From GCA-002282575 sp964519885 (GTDB taxonomy: Bacteria; Pseudomonadota; Gammaproteobacteria; Thiomicrospirales; Thiomicrospiraceae), in NCBI GenBank assembly GCA_964519885.1, contig CAZFLX010000009.1, positions 14,908-78,907 on the forward strand: a stretch of 64,000 bases of DNA, given 5' to 3'. Each line of letters starts with the position of its first letter. The stretch's first letter is position 1. This document shows positions 26,189-34,456 of the stretch, piece by piece. The position numbers and the translations under genes are program-made. Below the pieces are notes generated by a model. The model did not search any database, was not told where the DNA came from, and saw only the letters and a program-made list of their open reading frames with translations.

Positions 26189-26976
26189 GCAGCACCTCGC
26201 CATAAGTAACTTAAATTCAGCGTGGGAAAATCGTAAGCTTGGGGATAACGCACGTGAGTGAGATATAACCCTGCTGCTGGTGCTGTGGGTGCGGCTAATT
26301 TTCGATCTTTCGCCTGTAACAACTCAGTAATCCAAGTTACCGGGCGCTCACCGCGTCCAATCATCAATAAGCTGCCAACAATATTGCGCACCATGTGATG
26401 CAAAAAAGCATTAGCCTCGATATCCACAAACACATGCACACCATCACCATGAACGCTGACTTCCGTCACACAACGCACCGGATGCTTGGCTTGACACTCG
26501 GCAGCGCGAAAACTGGTAAAGTCTTGTTCACCCAACAGGGCTTGTGCCGCTTGATGCATCAAAGAAACATCTAACGCATAAGATACCCAAGTCTGCAAAT
26601 CGGCAAAAACCGCTGAATGAATGCGTCGATTGAGTATCACGTAACGATAACGGCGAGAAGTCGCTGAAAATCGCGCATGAAAACTTTCATCGACTTCACG
26701 CGACCACAACACCCGAATACCGCTAGGTAAGTGGGTATTGGTTCCTCTCACCCAGGCATCATCAGGACGATGAACCGAGGTATCGAAATGCACGACCTGA
26801 CCAATGGCGTGAACGCCACGATCAGTACGACCTGCACAGAAAACTTCTATCGGCTCACAGGCAATTTTAGCCAGCCCACGCTCTAAATGGGCTTGCACAC
26901 CAATGCAATCTTGCTGCTTTTGCCAGCCACAATAAGCATGACCGGCGTATTCAATGCCCAGCGCAATACGTGGCAT
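26185..26976 (-). CDS. truA: tRNA pseudouridine(38-40) synthase TruA
   Basis: TruA makes pseudouridine at positions 38-40 of the anticodon arm. The 263-residue protein has the N-terminal GIEYAGHAYCGWQKQ motif, the catalytic Asp in CAGRTDRGVHAIGQ, and FLHHMVRNIVGSLLMIG near residue 205. ATG 26976. It starts 6 bp after asd and overlaps trpF by four bases, so translation is coupled in this operon, an arrangement common in gammaproteobacteria. Confidence 0.97.
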   Translation of the reverse strand: MPRIALGIEYAGHAYCGWQKQQDCIGVQAHLERGLAKIACEPIEVFCAGRTDRGVHAIGQVVHFDTSVHRPDDAWVRGTNTHLPSGIRVLWSREVDESFHARFSATSRRYRYVILNRRIHSAVFADLQTWVSYALDVSLMHQAAQALLGEQDFTSFRAAECQAKHPVRCVTEVSVHGDGVHVFVDIEANAFLHHMVRNIVGSLLMIGRGERPVTWITELLQAKDRKLAAPTAPAAGLYLTHVRYPQAYDFPTLNLSYLWRGAA

Positions 26977-26982
26977 GAATGA

Positions 26983-28005
26983 TTAATTTAGGTAGTCACG
27001 AATCAACACTTGCGCAATTTGCACCGCATTCGTCGCTGCACCTTTGCGCACGTTATCCGCCACCACCCACAGGTTCAAACCTTTATCGCACGAAATGTCT
27101 TCACGAATACGACCGACATAGACTGGGTTAGTGTCAGCGACATCGGTAGCCGTTGGATAGCCGCCTGGCTCACGCTCATCCATGACCACAATGCCTTCTG
27201 CTTTACTTAACAGTTCGCGTGCTTGTTCCGCGGTAATTTTATCACGCGTTTCAATGTGCACCGCTTCACTGTGACCAAAGAATACAGGCACACGTACCGC
27301 CGTTGGATTCACTAAAATCGACTCATCACCCATGATTTTTTTCGTTTCCCACACCATCTTCATTTCTTCTTTGGTGTAGCCGTTTTCCATAAACACATCA
27401 ATTTGGGGAATAACGTTGAAGGCAATGCGTTTGGCAAAAACTTCATGGCTAGTAGGTTTGAAATTCAACAAGTTAGCGGTTTGCGTTGATAATTCTTCAA
27501 TGGCTTCCTTGCCCGCACCCGATACCGCTTGGTAAGTCGCCACGTTAATGCGTGTGATACCCACAGCATCATAAATTGGCTTAAGCGCCACTAACATTTG
27601 AATAGTCGAACAGTTAGGATTGGCAATGATGCCGCGTGTTTTGTACTGCGCAATCGCTTTAGGGTTCACTTCAGGAACAACCAGTGGAATATCATCGTCG
27701 TAACGGAACTGTGAAGTATTATCGATCACCACACAGCCAGCCGCAGCAGCCTTGGGCGCATAAATAGCCGAAATGCTGGCACCGGGAGAAAACAAGCCAA
27801 TTTGCGTTTTAGAAAAGTCAAAGGTCTCTAAATCTTCTACCGTCACTTCTTCGCCACGAAAAGTCACTTTTTTTCCAGCAGAGCGGCTACTCGCCAAAGG
27901 ATAAAGCTTACCCACTGGAAAGTTCATTTCTTCCAACACGCGCATCATGGTTTCCCCCACTGCGCCTGTCGCACCAACTACTGCTACATCATACAATTTC
28001 GACAT
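26983..28005 (-). CDS. asd: Aspartate-semialdehyde dehydrogenase
   Basis: Asd reduces beta-aspartyl phosphate to the semialdehyde, the branch point to lysine/diaminopimelate, threonine and methionine. Seen are the nucleotide-binding GATGAVGETMM, the catalytic Cys in IANPNCSTIQM, TYQAVSGAGKEAIEEL and a conserved His in FFGHSEAVHIET. At 340 residues it belongs to the shorter class. ATG 28005 has AAAGGAAT upstream. It lies between the bactofilin gene and truA; leuB–asd–truA is a conserved order. Confidence 0.96.
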   Translation of the reverse strand: MSKLYDVAVVGATGAVGETMMRVLEEMNFPVGKLYPLASSRSAGKKVTFRGEEVTVEDLETFDFSKTQIGLFSPGASISAIYAPKAAAAGCVVIDNTSQFRYDDDIPLVVPEVNPKAIAQYKTRGIIANPNCSTIQMLVALKPIYDAVGITRINVATYQAVSGAGKEAIEELSTQTANLLNFKPTSHEVFAKRIAFNVIPQIDVFMENGYTKEEMKMVWETKKIMGDESILVNPTAVRVPVFFGHSEAVHIETRDKITAEQARELLSKAEGIVVMDEREPGGYPTATDVADTNPVYVGRIREDISCDKGLNLWVVADNVRKGAATNAVQIAQVLIRDYLN

Positions 28006-28040
28006 GACCTATTCCTTTAACTTAAATATTTAAAACCCGA

Positions 28041-28475
28041 TTAAGTGGGTTGTTCAGATACCTGATTCGTTTGCGTTAATAAGGCTACTTGTGGCGTCGG
28101 CGCCAATACCCCTAATGCCACCGCCGTGGCTGATTCTTTAGTGCTACCAATGAAGCGCGCACCCTTTTCTACTACCAAATCATGGCAGTAAACCTCTCCT
28201 TGCAAATCACAGCCGGCCAGCAACTCTAACAACTCGCAGTGGATTATTCCCTCCACTTTTCCCGCTAACATAACATGCTTAGCGCGAATACTACCGCACA
28301 AATGACCTTGCTTACCCACCGACACTTGAAGGGCCTCTAGGTTGCCATCGAGAGATCCATCGAGATGAAAATCACCCGATAAGACTACTTGACCGCTGAT
28401 GTGGCAGCCGTTGGCAATGACTGTTTTAGCACGAGCAGCTTTTCCTGAATGGCCAGATCGGCGAAAGACTCCCAT
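28041..28475 (-). CDS. Bactofilin (polymer-forming cytoskeletal protein)
   Basis: Bactofilins assemble into membrane-associated filaments that position cell-wall enzymes. The 144-residue product has a short basic N-terminus, then a beta-helical core of six-residue periodic strands (CHISGQVVLSGDFHLDGSLDGNLE and following) and a non-conserved tail, as in DUF583 proteins. ATG 28475 with a strong AAGGAGG site lies inside the M23 peptidase gene, giving a 91-bp out-of-frame overlap. Bactofilin–M23 pairing is known in several bacteria and implies a joint role in cell shape. Confidence 0.93.
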   Translation of the reverse strand: MGVFRRSGHSGKAARAKTVIANGCHISGQVVLSGDFHLDGSLDGNLEALQVSVGKQGHLCGSIRAKHVMLAGKVEGIIHCELLELLAGCDLQGEVYCHDLVVEKGARFIGSTKESATAVALGVLAPTPQVALLTQTNQVSEQPT

Positions 28476-29344
28476 GGAACCTCCTTCACTTGTTTAAACA
28501 CCGAATGCGCGCGACGGCTACTCCAATCGGCGAAGGGTCTTGGGTTTAATTCATTGTCCATAAAATGCACTTCATAATGCAAATGGGCACCACTGCTTAA
28601 ACCCGTATTACCAGACAAACCAATGTCATCGCCTTTAGCGACGACTTCTCCCCGCTTAACAAAGGCTTTGCTTAAATGCGCGTAAACTGTTTTGAATCCG
28701 TAGCCGTGATTAACAATCACTTTCAAACCATAGCTACCATCCCAATCGGAACTTTCTACTACACCATTTGCTGTTGATTGTACCGGGGTGCCGACATCAC
28801 AACTAAAATCTAATCCCTTGTGGAAAGAACGATTTTTGGTCACTGGATGCGTACGCCAGCCAAAACCATCGGAAATCATTTTAAAGCTGGTTGGCATACC
28901 GCTGGGAATATTACTCATCATTAATTCGACATCTATTGATGAGAGTTCAGATAGTCGCTTCACATCACCACTTTCAACCAAACCAATCTGTGCTTCAAGC
29001 TGACCAAAAGTGTCCTGTAAAAAACTCAGCTGACCCTCTTTAGCCTGCACTTCATTTTCCAACGCCATTTTGTCTTGGTTTAACTCGGTAAAGAGTTCAT
29101 TCTGTTGCGCCAAGGCCTGTCGATAATCCGTCTCTAGGGCTTCTTTTTGACGATGCAAATCAGAAATCTGCATCTCCAGAGTGTCTCTTTCCGCTAAAAA
29201 CTTCCACACCAACCCTGTAGCCACCATACTTAACAGCGCCACAAACAGCACAATAAAGACAACAAACCGCTTAATGAAATGCGTCAGCGTAAACTGACGC
29301 GATCCATGCACATCGGTAAGGGTAATGGTTAACTGATTGCGCAC
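28385..29344 (-). CDS. M23 (LytM) family cell-wall endopeptidase, membrane-anchored
   Basis: This 319-residue protein has an N-terminal membrane span (residues about 27-48), a coiled coil (about 50-110) and a C-terminal LytM domain that cleaves peptidoglycan cross-links. Zn ligands are intact: His and Asp in SFHKGLDFSC and the HxH in GAHLHYEVHF. GGFGW-type and NHGYGFKTVYAHL motifs are typical. Start is GTG 29344, 22 bp after leuB. Its last 30 codons overlap the bactofilin gene in another frame. Together they form a shape or septation module placed inside a biosynthetic operon. Confidence 0.93.
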   Translation of the reverse strand: MRNQLTITLTDVHGSRQFTLTHFIKRFVVFIVLFVALLSMVATGLVWKFLAERDTLEMQISDLHRQKEALETDYRQALAQQNELFTELNQDKMALENEVQAKEGQLSFLQDTFGQLEAQIGLVESGDVKRLSELSSIDVELMMSNIPSGMPTSFKMISDGFGWRTHPVTKNRSFHKGLDFSCDVGTPVQSTANGVVESSDWDGSYGLKVIVNHGYGFKTVYAHLSKAFVKRGEVVAKGDDIGLSGNTGLSSGAHLHYEVHFMDNELNPRPFADWSSRRAHSVFKQVKEVPWESFADLAIQEKLLVLKQSLPTAATSAVK

Positions 29345-29366
29345 CCGTTACTCGTCTTAATTTGGC

Positions 29367-30437
29367 TTAAAGCGCAGCAGCAATGGCATCACCCATTTGG
29401 CTGGTTGACACTTTTTGGCAACCTTCTGTCCAAATATCGCCGGTACGCAAGCCAGCGTCCAACACTTTACCGACAGCGGCTTCAATGCGTGCAGCTTGTT
29501 CTGGTGCATTCAATGAATAACGTAACATCATCGCAGCCGACAAAATGGTGGCAATCGGATTCGCCAATCCCAGACCAGCGATATCAGGCGCTGAGCCATG
29601 ACTTGGCTCATACATACCCTTGTTATGCTCATTCAACGAAGCTGAAGCCAGCATACCAATAGAGCCCGTCAACATGGACGCTTCGTCAGACAAAATGTCA
29701 CCAAACATATTATCCGTTAGCATGACATCGAATTGTTTCGGAGCTTTCACCAATTGCATCGCTGCGTTATCCACCAACATGTGACTGAGTTCAACATCAG
29801 GATACTGAGCAGCAATACGCGTCACCACTTCTTTCCAAAGCGCGGTGGTTTCTAATACATTCGACTTATCAATCGAGCAGACACGCTTGCCGCGTTTTTG
29901 CGCTGCTTGGAAAGCGACATGGGCAATACGTTCAATTTCAGATTCGCTGTACACCAGCGTGTTATAACCTTGACGCTCGCCATTCTCCAAAGTACGCACG
30001 CCACGTGGCTGACCAAAGTAAATACCGCCTGTCAATTCGCGCACAATCAACAAATCCAACCCAGAAACCACTTCTGGCTTCAAGGTACTGGCATGAGTCA
30101 ACTGAGGATAAAGAATCGCAGGACGTAAATTCGCAAACAAGTTCATGCCTTTACGCAAGGCTAACAAGCCCTTTTCTGGACGGTTCGCCATGGGCATAGC
30201 ATCCCATTTAGGACCACCAACCGCACCTAAAAGTACCGCATCAGCTGCTTGCGCTTGGGCTAGTGTGTCATCGGTTAAGGGAGTGCCATGCACGTCAATA
30301 CTCGCTCCGCCCACTAAACCTTCACTGGTGGTGAGTGATAAGTCATGATCCTTAGCCAAGACATTCAATACCTTCACTGCTTCCGCAACAATTTCAGGAC
30401 CAATACCATCACCAGGCAGAACGAGCACATGTGCCAT
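29367..30437 (-). CDS. leuB: 3-isopropylmalate dehydrogenase
   Basis: LeuB oxidatively decarboxylates 3-isopropylmalate in leucine synthesis using NAD+. The 356-residue protein has LPGDGIGPEI, the substrate-binding RELTGGIYFG and CSIDKSNVLE, and the metal/NAD block DNMFGDILSDEASML with GLANP at the C-terminus. ATG 30437. leuC and leuD are not beside it. It heads a run leuB–M23–bactofilin–asd–truA–trpF with small or negative spacing. Confidence 0.97.
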   Translation of the reverse strand: MAHVLVLPGDGIGPEIVAEAVKVLNVLAKDHDLSLTTSEGLVGGASIDVHGTPLTDDTLAQAQAADAVLLGAVGGPKWDAMPMANRPEKGLLALRKGMNLFANLRPAILYPQLTHASTLKPEVVSGLDLLIVRELTGGIYFGQPRGVRTLENGERQGYNTLVYSESEIERIAHVAFQAAQKRGKRVCSIDKSNVLETTALWKEVVTRIAAQYPDVELSHMLVDNAAMQLVKAPKQFDVMLTDNMFGDILSDEASMLTGSIGMLASASLNEHNKGMYEPSHGSAPDIAGLGLANPIATILSAAMMLRYSLNAPEQAARIEAAVGKVLDAGLRTGDIWTEGCQKVSTSQMGDAIAAAL

Positions 30438-30529
30438 GAGAAAATTTCCTTAAACTTTTTGACAATAGTCGCTTATGATAAGCATTTCAACAGCGTTTCG
30501 CAATGCGCCCTCACCATAAGGAGATTGGC

Positions 30530-30670
30530 ATGGGATTTGAACATTGGATTATGAATAACTTTTGGCCGGTTATTATCGGTAGCTTAGTGGTGCTGGTTAT
30601 TGCTCATTTTGCCGTGGCTTGGTTAATGCGCCAAGGCGGTAAAAAACACTCGGATGAAACACAAGGCTAG
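30530..30670 (+). CDS. Small single-span membrane protein (46 aa)
   Basis: An ATG at 30530 preceded by AAGGAG at ideal spacing opens a 46-codon frame. It encodes a short aromatic N-terminus (MGFEHWIMNNFW), one hydrophobic span of about 20 residues (PVIIGSLVVLVIAHFAVAWL) and a basic, polar tail. It lies between divergent leuB and a convergent MFS gene. I do not recognise the family; the ribosome site, codon pattern and clear topology argue it is real. Confidence 0.7.
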   Translation: MGFEHWIMNNFWPVIIGSLVVLVIAHFAVAWLMRQGGKKHSDETQG

Positions 30671-30677
30671 TCAAACC

Positions 30678-31841
30678 CTAAGCCTGCTTCACTTTCCATA
30701 CCAGTGCGCAGGCAAGCAAGGAAACGCCAGCCGCTAGTCCGAAAGTCCATTCACCACCACCATAGGTCCAGGCATAACCCGCCACCAAACTTCCTAAAAC
30801 GCCTCCGACCCCATAGCTGAAACTGGCATAAAGTGCCTGCCCCTGTGCCTGATGACCAACAAAGGTTTCGTGCAACCATTGCACCACCACCGAATGAAAT
30901 ACAGCAAAGGTAGCTGCATGCATCAATTGCGCTAAAATCATGAGCACCAAACTGTCAACAAAAAATCCGGTTAACCACCATCTTACCACCGACAACAAGG
31001 TCGCTATCAACACCCAATGATGAAAACGCAATAAAGGCGAAAGACGCCAAAAAAACCAAAACAAGACAATTTCAGCCACCACCCCTAATGACCAGAGCAA
31101 CCCAATACTGGCATTGGAATAGCTGGCATCGGCTAACAGAATCGAATAAAAACTATAGTAAATACCATGTGCAATCTGAGTGAGTAACGCAATGATCAGC
31201 ACCCACCACACCATCGACTGACGCAATAAGCCAAGCAAACCTTGCCAATCTACCGACCCTGGACGCAGTTGTGGCGATTCACGATTCCATTGCGAAATAA
31301 GCGCTGTAGCCATAAAAAACACGGTCGTAGTGACCAAAAAAGCCAACTGACCAAAGACCTCAATTAACCAACCAGCACCCATTACCGCAACAATAAAACC
31401 AACCGATCCCCATAAACGAATGCGACTATAACCAGACAACTGACTACCCAAATGCGACAAGGTTAAACTCTCCATCGGCGGCAAGGCTGCATGCCAGAAG
31501 AACCCTAGCAACGCCATCAACCAAAATAGAGACCAAAAACCTTCTAACCACCACAAGCCCAATACCAACACAGCCGATAACCACGAAGCCAACTGAACAT
31601 AAAACAGGAAATTACCCTTACGGTCAGCCAATAGCGCCCAAATGGGGGGAGAAACAATCCGTGCAAAAGATAACACCGCCAGCAGTTGCGCAATTTCGAT
31701 AGCGCTTAACCCCAGTGATTGAAAATACAGTCCCAAAAAAGGCAATATGATGCCAACAGCGGCAAAATAGAAAAAGTAGTAGCCCGATAACGGAAAAAAC
31801 GGAATCTGAGATTCCGTTTTGATTAAAGTGTGAGTCAACAC
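30678..31841 (-). CDS. MFS transporter (MFS_1-like, HcaT/YcaD type)
   Basis: Twelve hydrophobic spans in 387 residues, with ADRKGN after span 2 and a conserved ARIVSPPIWALLAD segment, match the PP-type branch of the major facilitator superfamily whose best-known members carry 3-phenylpropionate. The substrate is unknown. GTG 31841 lies 3 bp after the aroC stop, so it is translated from the ampD–aroC–MFS message. Confidence 0.87.
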   Translation of the reverse strand: MLTHTLIKTESQIPFFPLSGYYFFYFAAVGIILPFLGLYFQSLGLSAIEIAQLLAVLSFARIVSPPIWALLADRKGNFLFYVQLASWLSAVLVLGLWWLEGFWSLFWLMALLGFFWHAALPPMESLTLSHLGSQLSGYSRIRLWGSVGFIVAVMGAGWLIEVFGQLAFLVTTTVFFMATALISQWNRESPQLRPGSVDWQGLLGLLRQSMVWWVLIIALLTQIAHGIYYSFYSILLADASYSNASIGLLWSLGVVAEIVLFWFFWRLSPLLRFHHWVLIATLLSVVRWWLTGFFVDSLVLMILAQLMHAATFAVFHSVVVQWLHETFVGHQAQGQALYASFSYGVGGVLGSLVAGYAWTYGGGEWTFGLAAGVSLLACALVWKVKQA

Positions 31842-31844
31842 GAC

Positions 31845-32945
31845 TTATGAAGATGATTGAGCGATATTTGGCACACTCACCAGCGCATCGGCATTTTGAC
31901 CGCGCTGACGCAAGGCATGATCCATCAGCACCAATGCCAACATGGCTTCGGCAATGGGCGTAGCACGAATACCCACGCAAGGGTCATGACGACCTTTGGT
32001 AATCACTTCTTGCTCATTACCCCAACGGTCAATGCTTTGACCCGGAATTTTTAGGCTAGATGTGGGTTTGAGTGCCATGTGGGCAATAATTTCTTGACCC
32101 GATGAAATACCACCTAACACACCACCAGAATGGTTGCTGAGAAAACCTTCTTTGGTCATCTCATCACGATGTTGCGTACCGAGTTGCTCAACGACGGCAA
32201 AACCATCACCAATTTCGACACCTTTTACCGCATTAATACTCATTAAAGCTTTGGCGATATCCGCGTCTAAGCGATCAAACACTGGCTCTCCCCAACCCGG
32301 CGGCACGTTACGAGCGACTACCGTTACTTTAGCACCAACCGAATCACCCGTTTTTTTCAACTCGGTCATGTAATCTTCCATGGCCTGAACGGCATCAGCA
32401 TCGGGACAGAAAAAAGGATTGGTTTCGATAATGGAATAATCCACTTTGGAAATTTTTACTGGACCGAGTTGCGACAAATAACCCTGAATTTCGACACCAT
32501 AGCGCTCTTTTAACCATTTTTTCGCAATAGCACCCGCCGCCACACGCATCGCCGTTTCACGTGCAGAAGAACGTCCACCACCGCGGAAATCGCGCACACC
32601 ATACTTATGCTCGTAGGTGTAGTCAGCATGACCGGGTCGGAAGACATCCATCAAATTACCATAATCTTGCGAACGCTGATCGGTGTTTTCAATCATTAGC
32701 CCAATGGGTGTTCCTGTGGTACGACCATTGAGCACGCCCGATAAAATTTTTACACAATCATCTTCGCGGCGCTGTGTGGTAAAGCGAGAGGTACCCGGCT
32801 TACGACGGTCTAAATCAATCTGCAAATCGGCTTCAGTCAGTTCTAAGCCAGGAGGACAACCATCAATAATCGCACCTAAAGCAATGCCGTGACTCTCACC
32901 AAAGGTCGTTACTCGAAAGGCTTCACCCCATGTATTCGCTGCCAT
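31845..32945 (-). CDS. aroC: Chorismate synthase
   Basis: AroC makes chorismate from EPSP using reduced FMN. The 366-residue protein has GESHGIALGAIIDGCPPG at the N-terminus, RPGHADYTYEHKYG, DFRGGGRSSARETA and GGISSGQ, all diagnostic. ATG 32945. It lies 63 bp after ampD and immediately before the MFS gene. It supplies the precursor used by the trpGDC genes elsewhere in the window. Confidence 0.98.
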   Translation of the reverse strand: MAANTWGEAFRVTTFGESHGIALGAIIDGCPPGLELTEADLQIDLDRRKPGTSRFTTQRREDDCVKILSGVLNGRTTGTPIGLMIENTDQRSQDYGNLMDVFRPGHADYTYEHKYGVRDFRGGGRSSARETAMRVAAGAIAKKWLKERYGVEIQGYLSQLGPVKISKVDYSIIETNPFFCPDADAVQAMEDYMTELKKTGDSVGAKVTVVARNVPPGWGEPVFDRLDADIAKALMSINAVKGVEIGDGFAVVEQLGTQHRDEMTKEGFLSNHSGGVLGGISSGQEIIAHMALKPTSSLKIPGQSIDRWGNEQEVITKGRHDPCVGIRATPIAEAMLALVLMDHALRQRGQNADALVSVPNIAQSSS

Positions 32946-33008
32946 TGCCGTTTTTCCCGTATCAAATTTTTAAGTTGACTTATTTTAGCAGAAAGCGCCA
33001 TTGATGCA

Positions 33009-33548
33009 CTAAACAGTTACTTTCGACCAATCAAAACCCAGCCCCGGATCAGTTTTTCTACCCGGAGCAATGTCGCTGTGCGCTACCAATGGCGCTGACT
33101 GCAAACTGGGGTAAGCTTCACGCAAAGCCTGAATCAGCTCGTTAAGACATGCATATTGTGCCTTGGTAAAAGGGGCGGTTTCTGTGCCTTCTAGCTCAAT
33201 ACCAATAGAAAAATCATTCACATTGGTGCGATGGGCAAAACGAGAAACACCCGCATGCCAAGCACGTCGATGAAAGGGTACAAACTGCACCACCTCGCCA
33301 TCTCGACGAATCCAGCAATGTGCTGACACTCGAACACCCGCTAATTGTCGATAATAGGGATGCTTGGATGTGTCTAGTTTACCTTGAAACAGAGCCACCA
33401 CATCATCGCCAGCAAAGCCACCAGGAGGCAAACTGATGGCATGAACCACCAATAAAGAAATATCCATCGTATTAGGACGATCATTACAATGATCGCTAGT
33501 GCAGTATTTTACGTCTTCAATCAGTCCCGTTTCCCGATTAACCTTCAT
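33009..33548 (-). CDS. ampD: 1,6-anhydro-N-acetylmuramyl-L-alanine amidase AmpD
   Basis: AmpD is the cytoplasmic zinc amidase that strips peptides from anhydromuropeptides during wall recycling. Zn ligands are seen as His in LLVVHAISLP and His/Asp in VAHSDIAPGRKTDPG; the central WHAGVSRF and SIGIELEG are typical. There is no signal peptide, as expected. At 179 residues it is the usual size. ATG 33548. It is divergent from nadC, a common gammaproteobacterial layout. Confidence 0.97.
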   Translation of the reverse strand: MKVNRETGLIEDVKYCTSDHCNDRPNTMDISLLVVHAISLPPGGFAGDDVVALFQGKLDTSKHPYYRQLAGVRVSAHCWIRRDGEVVQFVPFHRRAWHAGVSRFAHRTNVNDFSIGIELEGTETAPFTKAQYACLNELIQALREAYPSLQSAPLVAHSDIAPGRKTDPGLGFDWSKVTV

Positions 33549-33607
33549 TTAACCGCCTAAACTTGTTTATAATAGTATGATTAATTTGAATTATAAGCGT
33601 TAAACTC

Positions 33608-34456
33608 ATGCAAGTCACAGATTGGTTACGCCAACAAGTCGCCCATGCACTCAATGAAGACATTGGTAGCGGAGACCTATCCGCTCAACTTATCAACGAA
33701 GACCAGCAATCTAAAGCAACGGTTATTTGCCGCGAAGCGGCCGTGATGTGTGGCCAAACTTGGTTTAATGAAGTTTTTGCTCAACTCGATGATCAGGTTC
33801 AAATTGAATGGCTGGTGCAAGAAGGTGAACAGCTTGCAGCCAATTCGACACTATGCCACTTGCATGGTAAAGCAAGAAGCTTGCTCACGGGCGAACGTAC
33901 CGCGCTGAACTTTTTACAGACCCTCATGGGAACAGCTAGCGTCGCCAATCGATATGCTAGCGAACTCGCTGCGCATGGCAATACAAAACTACTCGATACT
34001 CGCAAAACCTTACCTGGAATGCGATTAGCACAGAAATATGCCGTACGCATCGGTGGCGGTGTCAATCATCGTGTCGGTCTTTACGATGCCATTCTGATCA
34101 AAGAAAATCATATTATGGCGGCAGGTTCGTTAGAAAAAGCGGTAGCTAACGCCAAAGCACAATTTCCGAATTCCTTTATTGAAGTTGAAGTGGAATCACT
34201 TGGTGAATTGGCTAGAGCGCTCACCCTTCCACTGGATAGAATCATGCTGGATAACTTTTCACTTCAAGATATGCATACCGCCGTTAGCATGACCCAAGGA
34301 AAAATACCTTTGGAAGTGTCCGGCAATGTTACCTTCGAAAATCTGGCAGCACTGTCACAAACGGGCGTAGATTTTATTTCGACCGGTGCTATTACCAAAC
34401 ACCTGTACGCCATTGATTTATCGATGCGTTTTAGTTTGGAAAATGACCATGCATAA
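33608..34456 (+). CDS. nadC: Nicotinate-nucleotide pyrophosphorylase (carboxylating)
   Basis: NadC converts quinolinate and PRPP to nicotinate mononucleotide in NAD synthesis. Landmarks are NEDIGSGDLSAQL, LTGERTALNFLQTLMGTAS, DTRKTLPGMRLAQKYAV, RVGLYDAILIKENH and the phosphate-binding VSGNVTFEN/ISTGAIT loops. Length 282 is standard. ATG 33608. Its 3' end overlaps the Kef antiporter start. Confidence 0.97.
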   Translation: MQVTDWLRQQVAHALNEDIGSGDLSAQLINEDQQSKATVICREAAVMCGQTWFNEVFAQLDDQVQIEWLVQEGEQLAANSTLCHLHGKARSLLTGERTALNFLQTLMGTASVANRYASELAAHGNTKLLDTRKTLPGMRLAQKYAVRIGGGVNHRVGLYDAILIKENHIMAAGSLEKAVANAKAQFPNSFIEVEVESLGELARALTLPLDRIMLDNFSLQDMHTAVSMTQGKIPLEVSGNVTFENLAALSQTGVDFISTGAITKHLYAIDLSMRFSLENDHA

